DNA of 64,000 bases from Crotalaria pallida (lineage: Eukaryota; Streptophyta; Magnoliopsida; Fabales; Fabaceae): the NCBI GenBank assembly GCA_037953625.1, contig CM075649.1:121145290-121209289 (forward strand), written 5' to 3'. The stretch's first letter is position 1. Each line of letters begins with the position of its first letter. Below the pieces are notes generated by a model, which worked only from the letters and a program-made list of their open reading frames with translations, was not told the DNA's origin and searched no databases. Positions 47,347-60,217 of this stretch are shown piece after piece. The position numbers and the translations under genes were made by a program.

Positions 47347-50300
47347 TCAATTCTTCTTATTCTTCTTATGATCTTTGTGTTTTTCGTCTTCGTCTAGATC
47401 TTTGTGTTCTTCGTCTTCGTCTAGATTAATAGGCTCATCTTCTTCAATGTGAGGCTCAGGCAAAAATGGTTTCAACATTTGAAGACGTTCTTGAAAATGA
47501 GATTCCCATGCAAGGACTCCCGTACTTGCATTTCTCCACCATCCTACATATATTGGAGGTATTGGTGAACCTTCTTTCCAATGAATCTGCAAGTGAATTG
47601 AAGTGAAGTTAGTAATTCGCACAAATTAAAATACTTTATAAACATTATATATTGAATTGAATGTTACCTGTACCCAATGTGTTTTATGCATATTTCCCAT
47701 CACCCAAATTCTTTTTTCACTTGTTTCCAAAGATGTCCTGTATGGAAAGAACGTTTGACATTCACCTGTTGTTGACGAAATAGTCACTAGCCCAACATTG
47801 TACAAATTAGCAACTGCATGTCCCATGTCTGGAACCTCAAACCACTTTGCTTGTGATACAGCACCTAATCCATCAACATATAATGCATTATATGCTTTGT
47901 CATAATAGGATTGTCCTAAAATGTCAACATACAGAACTTTGTTATTAATCATCTCCTTTATAACCTCCTGTCGAATCAACATGTAGTTTTCTTCTGTGCC
48001 ATATCTATACAATGATAAGACACGGAAGCCACAATTTCCATCAGCCTTGACATTAATTATTTTGTGAATGAACTGGTGTAACACATCAGGGAAAGCTGTC
48101 AACATTGTTCTCCAAGCATTATATGTTTCTGTAGAACGGTTTCTTTTGGTTGACATGTTTGTTTGAGAACCCTTTGTATTGGATCCTGTAGATTGAGAAG
48201 AATAAATCATCACAGTTGACAAAACATATTAACAAAGAATAAAAAATAACAATTGACAATCACCTGTAGATTGAGACCCTTTTGTTTTTGACCTGGTAGA
48301 TTGTGAACCCTTTGTTCTAGATTGAGATCCATTAGATGGATAAGCACCTTCCATGACATCATCTTCCCAATGAGATGGTTCACGCTTTGTAGATTTTTCA
48401 TGTGCTGCCTCCTTCCTACTACCCTTCACACCGCCTTTTGTCTTCACTTTATACTTAGGGGGCTTCATTGAAGTTGTTGTTGGATACACAAACTCATGTA
48501 ATCTTTGAAAATATCTTTTCTTTTCAAGCACACCCTTATCATCTAATTCTTCTACTTGACGATATATCTCATCCACGTATGGTTTTGGATCAAAATCTAT
48601 TGGTGAAAAATAGGTCTTTATTTTTTCATTAAAAGACAAGCGTCGCCAATAATCGTGAACTGCATCCAAAGGGATGGGTACTTCCTCTTTATAATATTTT
48701 GCAAGTTCACATTCGCATGGTAGACCATGAGTTCTTCTGATTCTGCAATCACAACATAAGCTTACCCCTTTTGTTTGGCGAAGACTTTCCATGATCTCCC
48801 AAATACGTATTAACGCATTGCGAGAGACAAAGTGACGCAACTCCTTGTAGAAATCATTATTTACACGATGATCTACCTTGGTGATACTAGTTTCAAAAGA
48901 ATCTTTAATATCCGTATGTTGACATACCAGCATGTTCTCCATTGCCTCAAAGCTGGTGCACATATCCCCCTGACTATCTCTCAATAATCTCTTGAATGTG
49001 GCATGAGCGCTCTCAACCCTGATAAAACAAAAAATAAACATATACAATAAGTTTATCAAAATTATTTTAAATACACATCACTAAAATATACATAAAAAAA
49101 AGTTTGGGTTTTTTTAACTCACCTATTAGTTGTGGTATTACCAAAATGCATCAATTGGTTTACCCAAACACCCACAAATTTCTCCTTGTTGTGTCGCAGG
49201 TAAGTACGTTCCACGTACTCATAAATTATTATTCCGCACAAATCCTTAAATTTTTTCAAATAATCTGTATACTCTTGCAAGTCTCGAGATTCTACGATTG
49301 CTTTCCAAGCGTCCATTATAGGTGTCTCATCTTTTGTCTCACAAACCTTCTGCTTCACTCTAAACTGCACGTTCTTTGAGATGTGAAACTTACATAGCAA
49401 GTGAGTAGAGGTTGGAAATACCTTCCTGACTGCCAAAATCAAAGCATCTTCTTTATCAGTCACTATGATCTGAGGCATGACATCATCACTTTCAATCAAG
49501 TTGCGAAGCTGCTCGAGAGCCCATGTGAAGTAGGAAGCCTTTTCAGCCTCTATATAACAAAAGGCAACATGGAACGTCTTCTCTGTCGATGTTTGACCTA
49601 CGATCTCAAGAAGCGGATATCTGTATCTATTTGTTTTGTAGGTACTATCCATAACAAGAACAATACCGAACGAATGTAATAATGTTATTCCACTTGGATG
49701 TGCCCAAAAAATGGCCTTGACCACATCACTTTCTTCGTCTTTTACATAATTTGTCACATATCCAGAAGAAGTCAATCTGTGTAATAAATGCTGCATCTGG
49801 GTCCTGGGATGTCTGATACTTTTTCTAAATCGTTGACGCTGATTGTACACTTGTCTCAAAGTAGTAGTATTGTTCTTGTTCCGTTCTTTCAAACTAATGA
49901 GAATTTCCTTCGGTTTGACCCCTGCTTTTGTCAAGTTATCGATTAACTCATTTTCCTCTTTGGTTGGCCTACCATAATGACCCTCCAAGCTTTCACATGG
50001 TTTGTGATTATGGACGCCACATTTGACCAAAAGCATCCAACCTTTTCCATTACCAAGATCCCAAGCATTAATCCTGAAAGGGCATTCAGACTTGCGAGTA
50101 CTGGATACACACATAACCTCACCTTTTGTTCTTTTCCTATATTTTCCACTTCTTTCGCAAGCCAAAAACACCCTAGGTCTTCTCTTATACGTCCCTCCAC
50201 CTGTGTCTGACCGAAATATAACGATCACATGTTTTTGTTCTTTTCCAACAGCTTGAACCCAACGGATCAATTCGTCTCTACTTGCAAAAATCTTATTATG

Positions 50301-51001
50301 TGAAAAGTCATCACTATAGTCTGCAACAATAATGTTAAATGAAAAGAAAAGTTATATTAGGATTTAAAAAAAAATTAAAAATAACATGTTAAAAGGAATT
50401 TAAAATAAAAAAATATGAAAAACATGTTTCATTATGAATTTAAAATAAAAAAACAATGTTACATTAGGAATTTAAAATAAAGAATTAAAAAAAAAGTGTT
50501 ATAGGAATTTAAAATTAACATAAAAGGTTGTATTACAAATTTAGCATAAAAAATTTATATATTAGAACTTTAGAATAAAAAGAAGTTATATTATAAAATT
50601 AGAATAAAAATGTAATATTAGGATTTTAATAAAAAAAATGTTATATTAGATATTTAAAATAAAAAAAATTAATAATAATAATAATAAAAATAATAATAAA
50701 AAAAGGGATTATAAAAAAAATAAAAAAATACAAAAAAAAAACAAGTCGTAACACATGGTTACGACCCTTAAAAAAACACGGGTCGTAAGCCTGTGTTACG
50801 ACTTCAACATAAAACACTGGTCGTAACACTGGGTTACGACCTGGTAAAAATTTTACAAATTTTTTTTAAAATTAAATAAACAAACAACCCATAATAATTC
50901 ATCAATTAGGATACAATAAATTATTGAAAACATTAATCCTAACTAAACTCTATGAATGAAATTTGAAAATTACCTTGGAATTCAGGTTCAACCGCAGCCA
51001 T
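47347..51001 (-). CDS. MULE transposase fused to an OTU-type cysteine protease, 5 exons
   Basis: Exons are 50974-51001, 49123-50320, 48264-49018, 47668-48185 and 47347-47586, all with GT-AG borders and joining phases, giving a predicted 912 residues. Exon 1 holds ATG (MAAVEPEFQ); a TATA-like TATATAA lies about 85 bases upstream. Residues 64-115 form a FAR1-like Cys/Cys/His-x-His zinc site. The MULE DDE core shows VMDSTYKTN (Asp 234), IVTDKED (Asp 298), CKFH (319-322) and a Glu near 359. A SWIM-like motif (CDCRIRRTHGLPCEC) is at about 498-512, with Cys where the last His is usual. Repeated GSQS/KGSQ linkers follow. Then an OTU domain has Asp709-Gly-Asn-Cys712 and His830-Trp. The C-terminus is acidic then lysine-rich. 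The transposase would cut and paste the element; OTU proteases remove ubiquitin. The fusion is read from spliced ORFs; transcripts would confirm it. Confidence 0.85.
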
Positions 51002-51266
51002 TAAAACCAACGTTTTTGTACGATGAAGTATAAGATTTGGTAAAAACAATTTTAGGTATCAATTTCAGGTATCAATGGACTTATATAAGAAAAAAATAAG
51101 GATTTAACACGGGTCGTAAGGGGGAACTACGTCCACCAGGTCGTAACACCCCCTTACAACCCTTTTAAAAACTCAATTTTAATACTGGTCGTAAGTAGGT
51201 GTTACGACCTGTTGGTCGTAGCACCTGATTACGACCCTTTCTAAAATAAGTGGTCGTAACTAGGTG

Positions 51267-51471
51267 CTACGACCAACTGGTCGTAGCACCTGCTTACGAC
51301 CCGTATTAAAATTGAGTTTTTAAAAGGGTCGTAAGGGGGTGTTACGACCTGGTGGTCGTAGTGTCCCCTTACGACCCGTGTTAAATTTTGTTTTTTTAAA
51401 AGGGGCATGATGGGTATTATTTTAATATTTGGGGTGGCAACCATAGAGTATGGGGTGGCAAAATAAAAACC
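51267..51471. repeat. MULE right terminal inverted repeat
   Basis: Inverted copy of the left end; further inside (50745-50850 and 51110-51266) lie more GTCGTAA...TTACGAC pairs that may be transposase binding sites. Confidence 0.9.
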
Positions 51472-51804
51472 CTCAAAAAGAAAGAAAAAGAAAGAAGGAC
51501 GTGAGTAAGAGGAAGGTCATCGCGTGAGATAGAGAGGAAGCAACAAAGCACGACGGGGAAAGAAACATTTTTGGTTTCTTCAATCTTCTCGGTCTAATAA
51601 TTCAAAATCCAACCGTTCAATTTCAAATCCGTTTTAGATAAATAACCTTCTCAACTCCCTCTACCCACCGATATAATTTATTCGACGATCTATCAATATT
51701 TTTATTACCCTATATTTTCAAATAAAGAGATGTTTTGAGGAAAAGTCATATATTTTTATTGTATAATGATATATAGTTATTATATTGACAAAAATGAATT
51801 TAGT

Positions 51805-51838
<34 letters not shown>

Positions 51839-52757
51839 CTTTAATGTTATAATTTGTTTTAACGTGTGTCTCTGTTTAGATCCATTGTTCTCCCTGACCT
51901 TCGAGTAAGGCACGGACACGAACGTGATATTGTTTCTAGTGCTAGGATTCCAGGTAAGAGGGTTGTATGTATTACCTTAATTTAGGGCATAAATTCTAAG
52001 TTGTTTATAGTGGTGGCTAAGTGTAGTTAAATAATTATGAGAATAAACCATAGGGTAGTCGATATAGAAGATAAAGAAAGAATAGGAATGAAAGAAATGA
52101 ACCCACTAGGTAATTTTAGGATCTTTGTTAAAACGAAAATGTCGCTAAAAAGTAAAGTAGAAAAATAAAAAGAATGAAGCCACTTGTGTGTTGATGATGA
52201 TATGTGCCTAGGAATTGTGTTTATATGTTTGAATGAAATATATGTGTGTGAAGTGTATGAGGGGTGGGTTTTAAATTGAACTGAAAAATATATTGAGTTA
52301 ATGGGTAATATAAATTAAGGGATGAATTGCAATGTTTGTGTATGTATGTGAATAAATGTTAGAATGGACCTAAAACTAGTTGGGTAATCTGAGGTGGTAA
52401 AATAAACTATAAAGAGCAATGGACCCAAGAATGTGTTTTGTTGGTGATGAGTGTATGTGGGAAATGAGTTTTGAAATGAACATAGGATATAGTAAATTAA
52501 TGAGAATTACAAATAAATGGGTAAACTGGGTTGTTGTGCATGTATGTGAGTGAATGATTGAATGAACTGCTTGATGACCCTCAATGGGATAAAACGAAAA
52601 TGATAGAAATATACTAAGGAAAGGAATGAGTGAAGTGAATAAATAATAGAGGTTACGAAAGAGTCAAGAAATTAAAAGAAGTAAAGCGAACTAAGAAACT
52701 AAAAGTGCAGAGAAAAGATTAAAACGAATTAATAATGAGAAAGAAAATAACAGACTG

Positions 52758-53100
52758 ACACAGGTTGGTTGTGGTGACCCTATGGCTTAAATAAAATAAA
52801 AGGTAACCGGCACAGGTTGGTTGTGGTGACCCTGTGGCCTAAATAAAATAAAAGGTAATCGGCACAGGTTGGTTGTGGTGACCCTGTGGCCTAATAAAAA
52901 TAAAAGGTAACTGGCACAAGTTGGTTGTAGTGACCCTGTGACCTCATAAAGGTAAAAGAAACCGACACAGGCTGGTTGTGGTGACCCTGTGGCCTAGTAA
53001 AGGTAAAGGATAATCAGCACAGGTTGGTTGTGGTGGCCCTGTGGCCTAACAGAGACAAAAGATGACCGGCGCAGGTTGGTTGTGGTGACCCTGTGACCTA
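52758..53100 (+). repeat. seven-copy tandem repeat, about 52 bp, with hairpin potential (LTR E)
   Basis: The unit contains CACAGGTTGGTTGTGGTGA then CCCTGTGGCC and an A-rich spacer (AAATAAAATAAAAGGTAA). Each unit can pair CACAGG with CCTGTG. Copies start near 52758, 52810, 52862, 52913, 52965, 53017 and 53069. One copy reads GCGCAGG, another CACAAG, so pairing is not strictly kept. It lies within the candidate LTR intron. Confidence 0.85.
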
Positions 53101-54030
53101 TTTGCGGTTATGCGAATGCCAGACCAAGTAAGTACGCCTCGGGGGTGCATTGGTTGCTTAAGCCGCACGTTTTAATGGCGTGCGCAGCGATAAGACGCCC
53201 AACTCAGGGAGTTGTGCGCAGTGGTGGGTTCGCAAAGCCGTATAAAAGAAATGAAAAAGGAAAAGAAAGAGAAAAAGAAAAAGAAAGAGAACAGAGTAAA
53301 AGAATGAGATAAATTACCAAAAGAGATAGGAACGAAATGAGACGTAAAAGTAAGAGAAAGATTAAAACAGAAATAAAAGATGAACACCAAGCAAGAAAAG
53401 TTAAATGAAATAAAAGTTAAATAAAAGAAAAGAAAGGTATAAGAAATTATGGGAAAATAAATGTGATCGAATGCATTGAAAATGATATGTTTGCTACATG
53501 TTAGAGATAAGGTTAGGCTTAGTTATTACTATGACTTTTTAGAAGTTATTTCCTAAGTTCTGTGTAATGTTGCCCTTCTTGCTATATTTTTACAGGTACA
53601 GAAGCGGAGTTTACACGAGTCATGGCCGAACAGGATTACATTCCATGGAGTGTCCACCTCGTGGAGTGTCCACCTCGTGGAGTGTCCACCTCGTGGAGTG
53701 TACATGTGTTATGAGTGGACCGTAGTATAATTATGTCTCAAACAGTTATTTTGTAATTTAAAATATGTAGTAGTTGCATGACCTGAAACTTGTATTAATC
53801 GGGCGTTAGGATTTAATCTGGCTGTAATACTATTGTGTTTATGTTTTTAAATAACTCTGGTCTGGACAGGTTAAAAGAAGAAAAATTTGGGAAGTCCGAA
53901 AAACAGAGGAAACTCTGCCGGATTTTCGTAAGAACTTTTTATAAATATTTAAGTTGATCAAAGAAATTTTCAAATACCAATTTGATTAAATCTTAAAACT
54001 AACTAAATAAAATTGAGGTTGTTACATTTA

Positions 54031-54042
54031 TGGTATCAGAGC
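54031..54042 (+). promoter_or_regulatory. primer binding site of E
   Basis: TGGTATCAGAGC, the exact initiator tRNA-Met complement, four bases after the LTR end. Confidence 0.9.
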
Positions 54043-54186
54043 AGTTTCCCTCGGCCTTTGGAGTGTGGACTCGCCAAGAAAGTAACCAATGTGTATAGTC
54101 AAGTGTCTAAGTTAGACAAATAGGATTCTTATGCAATTAGTTGCTAGGCAAGTATTAACTTGTATCTTCTCCAGGAATTAGCTATC

Positions 54187-54700
54187 ATGGCTAGGAGACG
54201 TGCCGAAGACGACAGAATGGCTGCCATCCTGGAAAATCTGATTCAGATACAGCAGAATCAGGCCGAGTATTTAGCGCAGATGCCACAAAATTAGGCGCAG
54301 AATATAGCAGCAGCAGTAGCAGCACTGAATCCACCACCAGCCCCTGCTGAGATTGATTGGCTGGCACGACGATTCCAAAAGAATGGACCACCCAAGTTTG
54401 GAGGGGGGTATAATCCTGATGGAGTTCAGCGATGGCTCAAAGAGATTGAAAAGATCCTACGCACCATGGCGCCACCTGCTGAACAAACCGTGTTGCTGGC
54501 ACAGTATATGCTGACGGATGAAGCAGAGTATTGGTGGGAACGAGTGCGAAGAAGCTTGGAGATGACTAATCAGACAATTACCTGGGATGTGTTCAAGGCC
54601 CATTTTCTAGGAAAGTACTTTCCAAAAGATGTCCGCAGAGAAAAGGAGATTTCCTTCCTGACACTGACTCAGGGGAACATGAGTGTTGGGGAGTATGCAG
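54187..54700 (+). pseudogene. gag of E, N-terminal part (split by F)
   Basis: It opens at ATG (MARRRAEDDRMAAILENLIQ) and carries the retrotrans_gag pattern (PPKFGGGYNPDGVQRWLKEI, EYWWERVRRSLE, TITWDVFKAHFLGKYFP). A TAG stop at 54292 interrupts the N-terminal Gln-rich segment. At 54700 the solo LTR F is inserted in the codons for GEYA; the frame continues at 60597. Confidence 0.9.
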
Positions 54701-57700
54701 TGTAACACCCCGTAAATTCCTCATATTGAATTAAAACACCAAAGAAATTATTTTGAGAAAAGTGTTTTGAAATAATGTTTTCCTAAGTGATTTTCTAAAC
54801 TCCACGATTTCAAAACTAAAGAATGATTTTAGAGAAACAATTTTTTTTTTAAAAAGTGATACCTAAAGTTTAGAAATTAAGTTCTTGAAAAAGTTTATAT
54901 GTTTGATGTTTTTATAAAATGTTTGTGACTTATTTAGTAATTGTATGTGTATATACGGTTTGGCCTTTATGCTTAGGATGTATGAATGTGTATGAAGATA
55001 TATGATACGTGTGCGGTGTGTGTGCATGAATGTGCTAAATGTATGTATTTTTCCATGATGCCATGTTATGTGATTGCTATGTGATTAACATGAAAACAAA
55101 TTGTGTGTGAATGTGTGTATGCCTATGTATACGATTAAGTGTATGCATGAATGGGTGCTATGTGTTGATGAAAATAAAATCCTATGTGCATATGTGTGTG
55201 GTTCGGCTATGATAGGATTGGAAGAACCAAGTAGAGCCTTTTTCCTTATGCATTAAGAAATTAAGGATTAAATAGGAATTAAGGGGAGAATAGGCTAGAT
55301 GAGTCATGAAGCCTAGGAAGACTTACTCACCACCCTTGTCTCCCACGACAAGACCTCCCCATGCAACAATATGGACGGACCAAATTGCCCTCAAGCTCCC
55401 AACATGAGCCAAGGCTAAAAAGGAAATTACTCCCCTCTTGCCTTTACCCTTAAAGCCGTGTATGAGTGTGTTGGCTTGGTTCCTATTTCATTTCCTCTAT
55501 TCATTTCCCTTCCTACACAGACACAAACACACAAAGTCCCAAGAGCACCATCAAGCTCTTGAGACACTTAGAGGAAAAAAGTGAAACCGTGAGGAGGAAA
55601 CGTGAGAAGGAGAGTGAAAATCTCAAAGCTCTAACCCAAACTTCTTCAATCCTTTCTCCACCACCCTCTTTTTCATAAAGATCAAGGAGAAACCTCCATC
55701 AACCCTAGAAAAAGGAGAGAGACCGAGGCAACCCAAGGGGAGAAGAAGAGGAGGTTTGAAGGTTTAAGTTAGGAATTAAGGTAGATAGAGTTTAATTAAA
55801 GGATTTTGTGTTGTAAAGGACTTTTAATGAACCTTGTTTAATTTTGTGATGCATGCATTTATTTTTGAATAATCTTGAGGTTTGAAGGTCATGCATGTTA
55901 TTTTTATGTTTTGATCTTGAATGTTGGTGATGAAGAAGTTTTTGATCTCTTGCTTGTAATTTCTTCATCACGGTTTTGGCTTGAAGTTGTGTTTAAAACT
56001 TATGAATTGTTTTGATCTTCACATGCATGTTGATTTTGTAACCTTAGAACTCTTATTTTCCTTTGCATGTTTTCCTTACATGTTGATCTAGAACCTTACG
56101 GATGAGTAAACCTATAAATCACCAAATCCATAACCAAATGATTCGGCCATGAGTAGAAGAAGTAGGTCTTGGTGTTTTAATTTGATTCAAGTGCTTCCAT
56201 GCTACTTTTATATTTAGAAAATTAACTTGTCTCTTATGGTTTATTCGAAGGTTGGAGTTTAAGTCTATGATTTAGCTTTGATTTTCTTTTGCATGTCTTG
56301 ATCTATGATTGATTTTTGAGAAAACATGAAACTTGAAATTTGTATGATTAATTTGAGTATGAAAAGTCTTGATTTCTTGTATGCATGCTACGGTTTTCAA
56401 GAGGAAGTAAGTCTAACAAGCTTTAAAAATGATTTTTAGAGTAAAAAGAATTTGAACCAAGATTTTGTGTGTGTGATGGCGATTCGGTTGATGTTTGGAA
56501 AAAAATGAAGTGATGCTTTTTAAGTCTTACATGATGTGATCTATGAATTTGGAAATTTGCATTATAAAACTTTGCCTTTTTGCATGTCATTATTCGGTCG
56601 AGACTAGGGAGAGTAGGAAAATCATGTTTTCCTTACATGCATGTTGAAAGTCACCCTACCTAGAGATTTGTAGGTGTATGCATGTGTTTTCTTAAAGAAC
56701 AAAGACTTTGACATGATTCTTAATTTTATTGTGTTAAGAAACTAAATTTTTATTTGCTAAATTCCCTATGAAGTTCACGGTTCTTATAAATAAATCAAAG
56801 AAACAAACTCTTGCATAATGAAGTATGTTCTATGTGCATGTATGATGACTATTTGACTTTGCTTTCTCATGATGATATTCGGTTTATGCATGTTAGCTAA
56901 ACTAGGATGCATTTTTAAAAGGACTTAAAAGGAATGAATATATTTTAAGGAAATTAAGTTAGAATGAATTGCTTGAAATTGTGTGTGTGTGGACATGTGA
57001 TCCCTATCCGTCTCTTTGCTTAGAAATAAAGGAAATAAATAAATCTAATTGATCATAGAAGGGTGTTGTGTTTGAATACATATTTGTATGAGTGTGTGTT
57101 CAAATGAATATGTGTTTATGTGTGTTGTGTGCCTGCGGTTAAGATTAAAAGGGAATAGAATTTAAATGCCTCAAACAAAATAAGTTGATTCATGTGATTT
57201 GAACTATGATGTTTGATTTATTTTCTTTGCTACTATTCGGCCACCTAGTTTAAATAGGTCTAGGAAGCTTAATTTCATAAAATAAAATGTGCATGGTAAA
57301 CCTTGAGACAGATGTAAATTATTTAAAATAAATATTGATGTGAAAGATTATTTGTGAATCCTTGTATGCCAAAGTGTTTTATGTTGAGGAAATGACTTAG
57401 GTATGAATTCTATAGTTTCTTTAATGTTAATTAAATTGTTTAAATGCTTTTAATAAACTAACTGGTATTTGTTGTGATGTGGTGTGATTTGTCTGAATGT
57501 CTTGTGTGTTCATGGCTGCCCTAAGTTGTTTTATGATAAAACATGGATTTTAAAGTGCTGATTTTAAGCTAAAAAGTTATTTAAAGTAAAGAGTGCTTTT
57601 ACAATATTTTCGGAGTTTCATTAAAATAAGGTTGTAAAGCCATTTTGCTGTCCAGAATTACTTGGACGTGCTTCTTACGTTAAGAATGCTCTCGTATGAT

Positions 57701-59123
57701 TTAAAACCAAGTTTTCAAGTGATGAATGATTTTGGTTATATTTTTAAAGTTTTCACAATGAAGAAAGGACAAGTATTAAACCAAATATTTTCTTGAATAA
57801 GTTAATAACGTAGAATGTTTTATTTAATATGAGGAATGATAAAGAAAAAAGGTTGGGGCAGATGGCAGCACACGGATTCGAAGAGAGCACACATTCAACA
57901 GCTGGACCCCAGGTGAGAGAGAAGCTATCCTAAGACACTGTGGTGTTTAGGTGATATATTAGGACGTTCCGTATCATCTCAAAGATCGAAACTTATTGGT
58001 TCGGAGTCAGTAGTATAAGTGGCAATTGTTTGATTGTGTGGCCACTTATATGAAGGTGACAATGACCACACTGTTGATTGTATGATGTTTGTGTGATTGG
58101 TCGTATGTTATGTTTACTGCTTTAATTATGTTCAAGGATACTAGTTGCTGTTGATTAATTAAGCAATACCCTGATGGACGTCTGTTACGTCCTGACATTA
58201 GAAAAGAAACAAGAAAGTTAAAGGAAGTAAAGAAAAGAAGAGAAAGTGAGAATGTTAAAGGATATGAAATGGATTGGAATGGAAAGAGACAGATAATTGA
58301 GATTGAGGAAAGAATGAAATGGTAATGTTGAGAACGAGCCAGAGCTGGGGAGAGTAATGTGAATTGTTGGAATGAGAAATGGACTGAGTTGAGCCGAGCT
58401 CCTCTGTTCTTGGTTTTAGTCTGGGAACTAGTGTTGAGCTGGGCTTGCTCCTCCACTAGCGCTCAGCAAAGCAAATGTGTTTTGAAAAATGGTTTTTGAA
58501 AGAGGAATTATGAAAGGAAATTTTGGGTTGCGCAAATAACTTTTAAAAAGGGTTTGTGAAAAGAAAGTTTTGGAAAAGGTTTTGAACGGGATTTTGAAGC
58601 AGTTTGTGAAACAACATTTTTCAAGAAGTTTTATGATACGAACTTTTGAAAAAGGTTTTATGAAAAGGATATTTTGGGAAGACGATGTTTTTGAGAAAGC
58701 CTCTCTGAAACGAGACGTTATGAAGGTTTATTTAAAATAGTATCTTTGGTGAAAGTTTTTGGTAAGTTGTGAAATTGAGATTGTGGTACAGGATGGTGAA
58801 AAGGAAGATTTAAAGGAAATAATGAGAGTATGGTTAAGTGAGAAATGAGATGTGATTCAAGTGAGTGACTCCCAGCTCTGAGCCATGCGTGATTTTGAAA
58901 GTGCAAAGATAGCGGTCGGGACTCGCTGAAGAGATGCATGAAGGGTGAGCCGACCAATAGGTTAATTAGATAAAAGACTTTTAAAAAACATTAACAGCGA
59001 ACGCGGTGAGTTATGAGAGTTATCCCGAAGTAGTGGAGAGGAAGGAACGATAAGTATCTACGGATACTTAGGACGAGATTGCAATAGGGGAGGACGATGA
59101 CGGTGAAACGTCAAGAAGTCTAG

Positions 59124-59225
59124 AGTATTGTTGTAGACAGAACGAACTCCATAAGTGGTGCACTAACGTGGTGGGGACTGGGTCTAATACCGTGGTAAGT
59201 TCTGTGCGCGCACTACAACAATACT
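59124..59225 (+). other. long stem-loop in LTR F
   Basis: AGTATTGTTGTAG (59124-59136) pairs perfectly with CTACAACAATACT (59213-59225). A second helix, ACAGAAC with GTTCTGT (59199-59205), stacks inside after a seven-base bulge. It lies between the two halves of the conserved core. Confidence 0.75.
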
Positions 59226-59842
59226 GTCGCCCCCTAGATTGCAAATCGAGAACAGTGAGAGGGACTGGAACGGGGCAGTGTGCCATGATTATTATGAATT
59301 GATATTATTGAGGCTGGGCCTCCTGGTCAGGGACCATTTATGTGAGACAGTTGTCATGCCCGCGTGGTAAAGGTCCTGTACTCCTGTTTGCTTCCGACTA
59401 GGTGGATGGATGGCCGAGGAGATGTAGACCTGAAACGTGAGTGCTAACTACGAAGGAAACGCGTGCCTCGATGATACCTTTAACCCCCGATCATCGATGG
59501 CTGTAATTCAATAAGACATGATAAGAAACGATTTATAAGAAATAAGAGTTAAGAGGTATGGAGAATGAGAAAAGATTGAGTATGGAAATGTGGGAAGGAA
59601 ATTGAGTCCCATGAGAGGGATTAGAAACAAAGTGAAGAGTTATGAAAGAAATTGGAATGCTGAGGTGTATTGATGATGAGAGTATGTTTGTTTGTTATCC
59701 TGTGTGTGTGTTGTATGTTATTTGTGTGTGTGGTCCTATTATTTACCTACCGTAATCCCACACCGTCGACGCTACGCGTCCGGATCGCTTACTCTCTCCT
59801 GTTCGTTGGCGCATCGGTGTTGCTGGTATTCCAACGGGAAGA

Positions 59843-60217
59843 TGGATCAGCGCTTGGGAATCTCTACATGGTCTCGTGAGGGAAATGGATGGAAAGCTAC
59901 GCGCTATGGATGGGCATGGACTGGACATACTCGGTTGGTGATCGCAGATCCAGAGCATCAGTTAGGTGGTAGGACAACGAGTTCGGGTTCGGGAAGTGCA
60001 TCCTTCGTGGGATATAACTCCCAACCACCGCCTCGAGAAAGAAAGAAGGAGAATCCTGTGAAGCTGTTTGGAGTGGAGCTCAATCCGAGTTTCAAAGGAG
60101 AGTTGACAAGTGGAGTCGCATCATCCTCCGGTACGAAGGCACCTGTAAGGAAGAAGAAGAAGTTGAATCCGGTCTTCTTTGATAGGAGAGAGGAACCAAT
60201 AGTAGGGTTAGACTAAG
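59843..60217 (+). CDS. small ORF near the end of LTR F
   Basis: From ATG 59843 the frame encodes MDQRLGISTWSREGNGWKAT and continues, Gly/Ser-rich, to basic KKKKLNPVFFDRREEPIVGL and a stop near 60214. No family is recognised. It follows a CTTACTCTCTC word that also precedes the comparable position in C, B and D. It may be a chance ORF; its place matches the small ORFs of J, D and E. Confidence 0.3.

Larger units (their letters stand above)
46662..51471 (-). mobile_element. autonomous-looking Mutator-like element (MULE) with OTU-fused transposase
   Basis: Terminal inverted repeats of about 205 bp (46662-46866 and 51267-51471) start GGTTTTTATTTTGCCACCCC and appear identical by eye. The flanking 9-bp target duplication is ATCAAAAAG (46653-46661) and CTCAAAAAG (51472-51480), one mismatch. 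The ends carry many GTCGTA/TACGAC inverted pairs. The single gene is on the minus strand with five exons and no visible break. Identical TIRs and an intact gene point to recent movement. It sits in the left LTR of E. Confidence 0.92.
45747..54026 (+). repeat. 5' LTR of E (contains the MULE)
   Basis: It starts TGTAACATCCCAAATTTTAA and ends GGTTGTTACA just before the PBS. It resumes after the MULE at 51481. Candidate splicing signals lie at CAG|GTAAGAG (51953) and TTTTTACAG|GTACAG (53595). Between them lies a seven-copy tandem repeat (52758-53100). After the acceptor an ATG (53622) opens a 30-codon frame made of GGAGTGTCCACCTCGT repeats. Confidence 0.85.

Noticed and set aside
58046..58456. 136-residue minus-strand ORF in LTR F
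   Set aside because: It is a frame through purine-rich LTR sequence with no family signature and is antisense to the element.
59692..59842. Upstream extension of the LTR F ORF (MLSCVCVVCYLCVWSYYLP)
   Set aside because: It comes from a TGTGTGT-rich stretch and begins without an ATG in good context; the ATG at 59843 is the better start.
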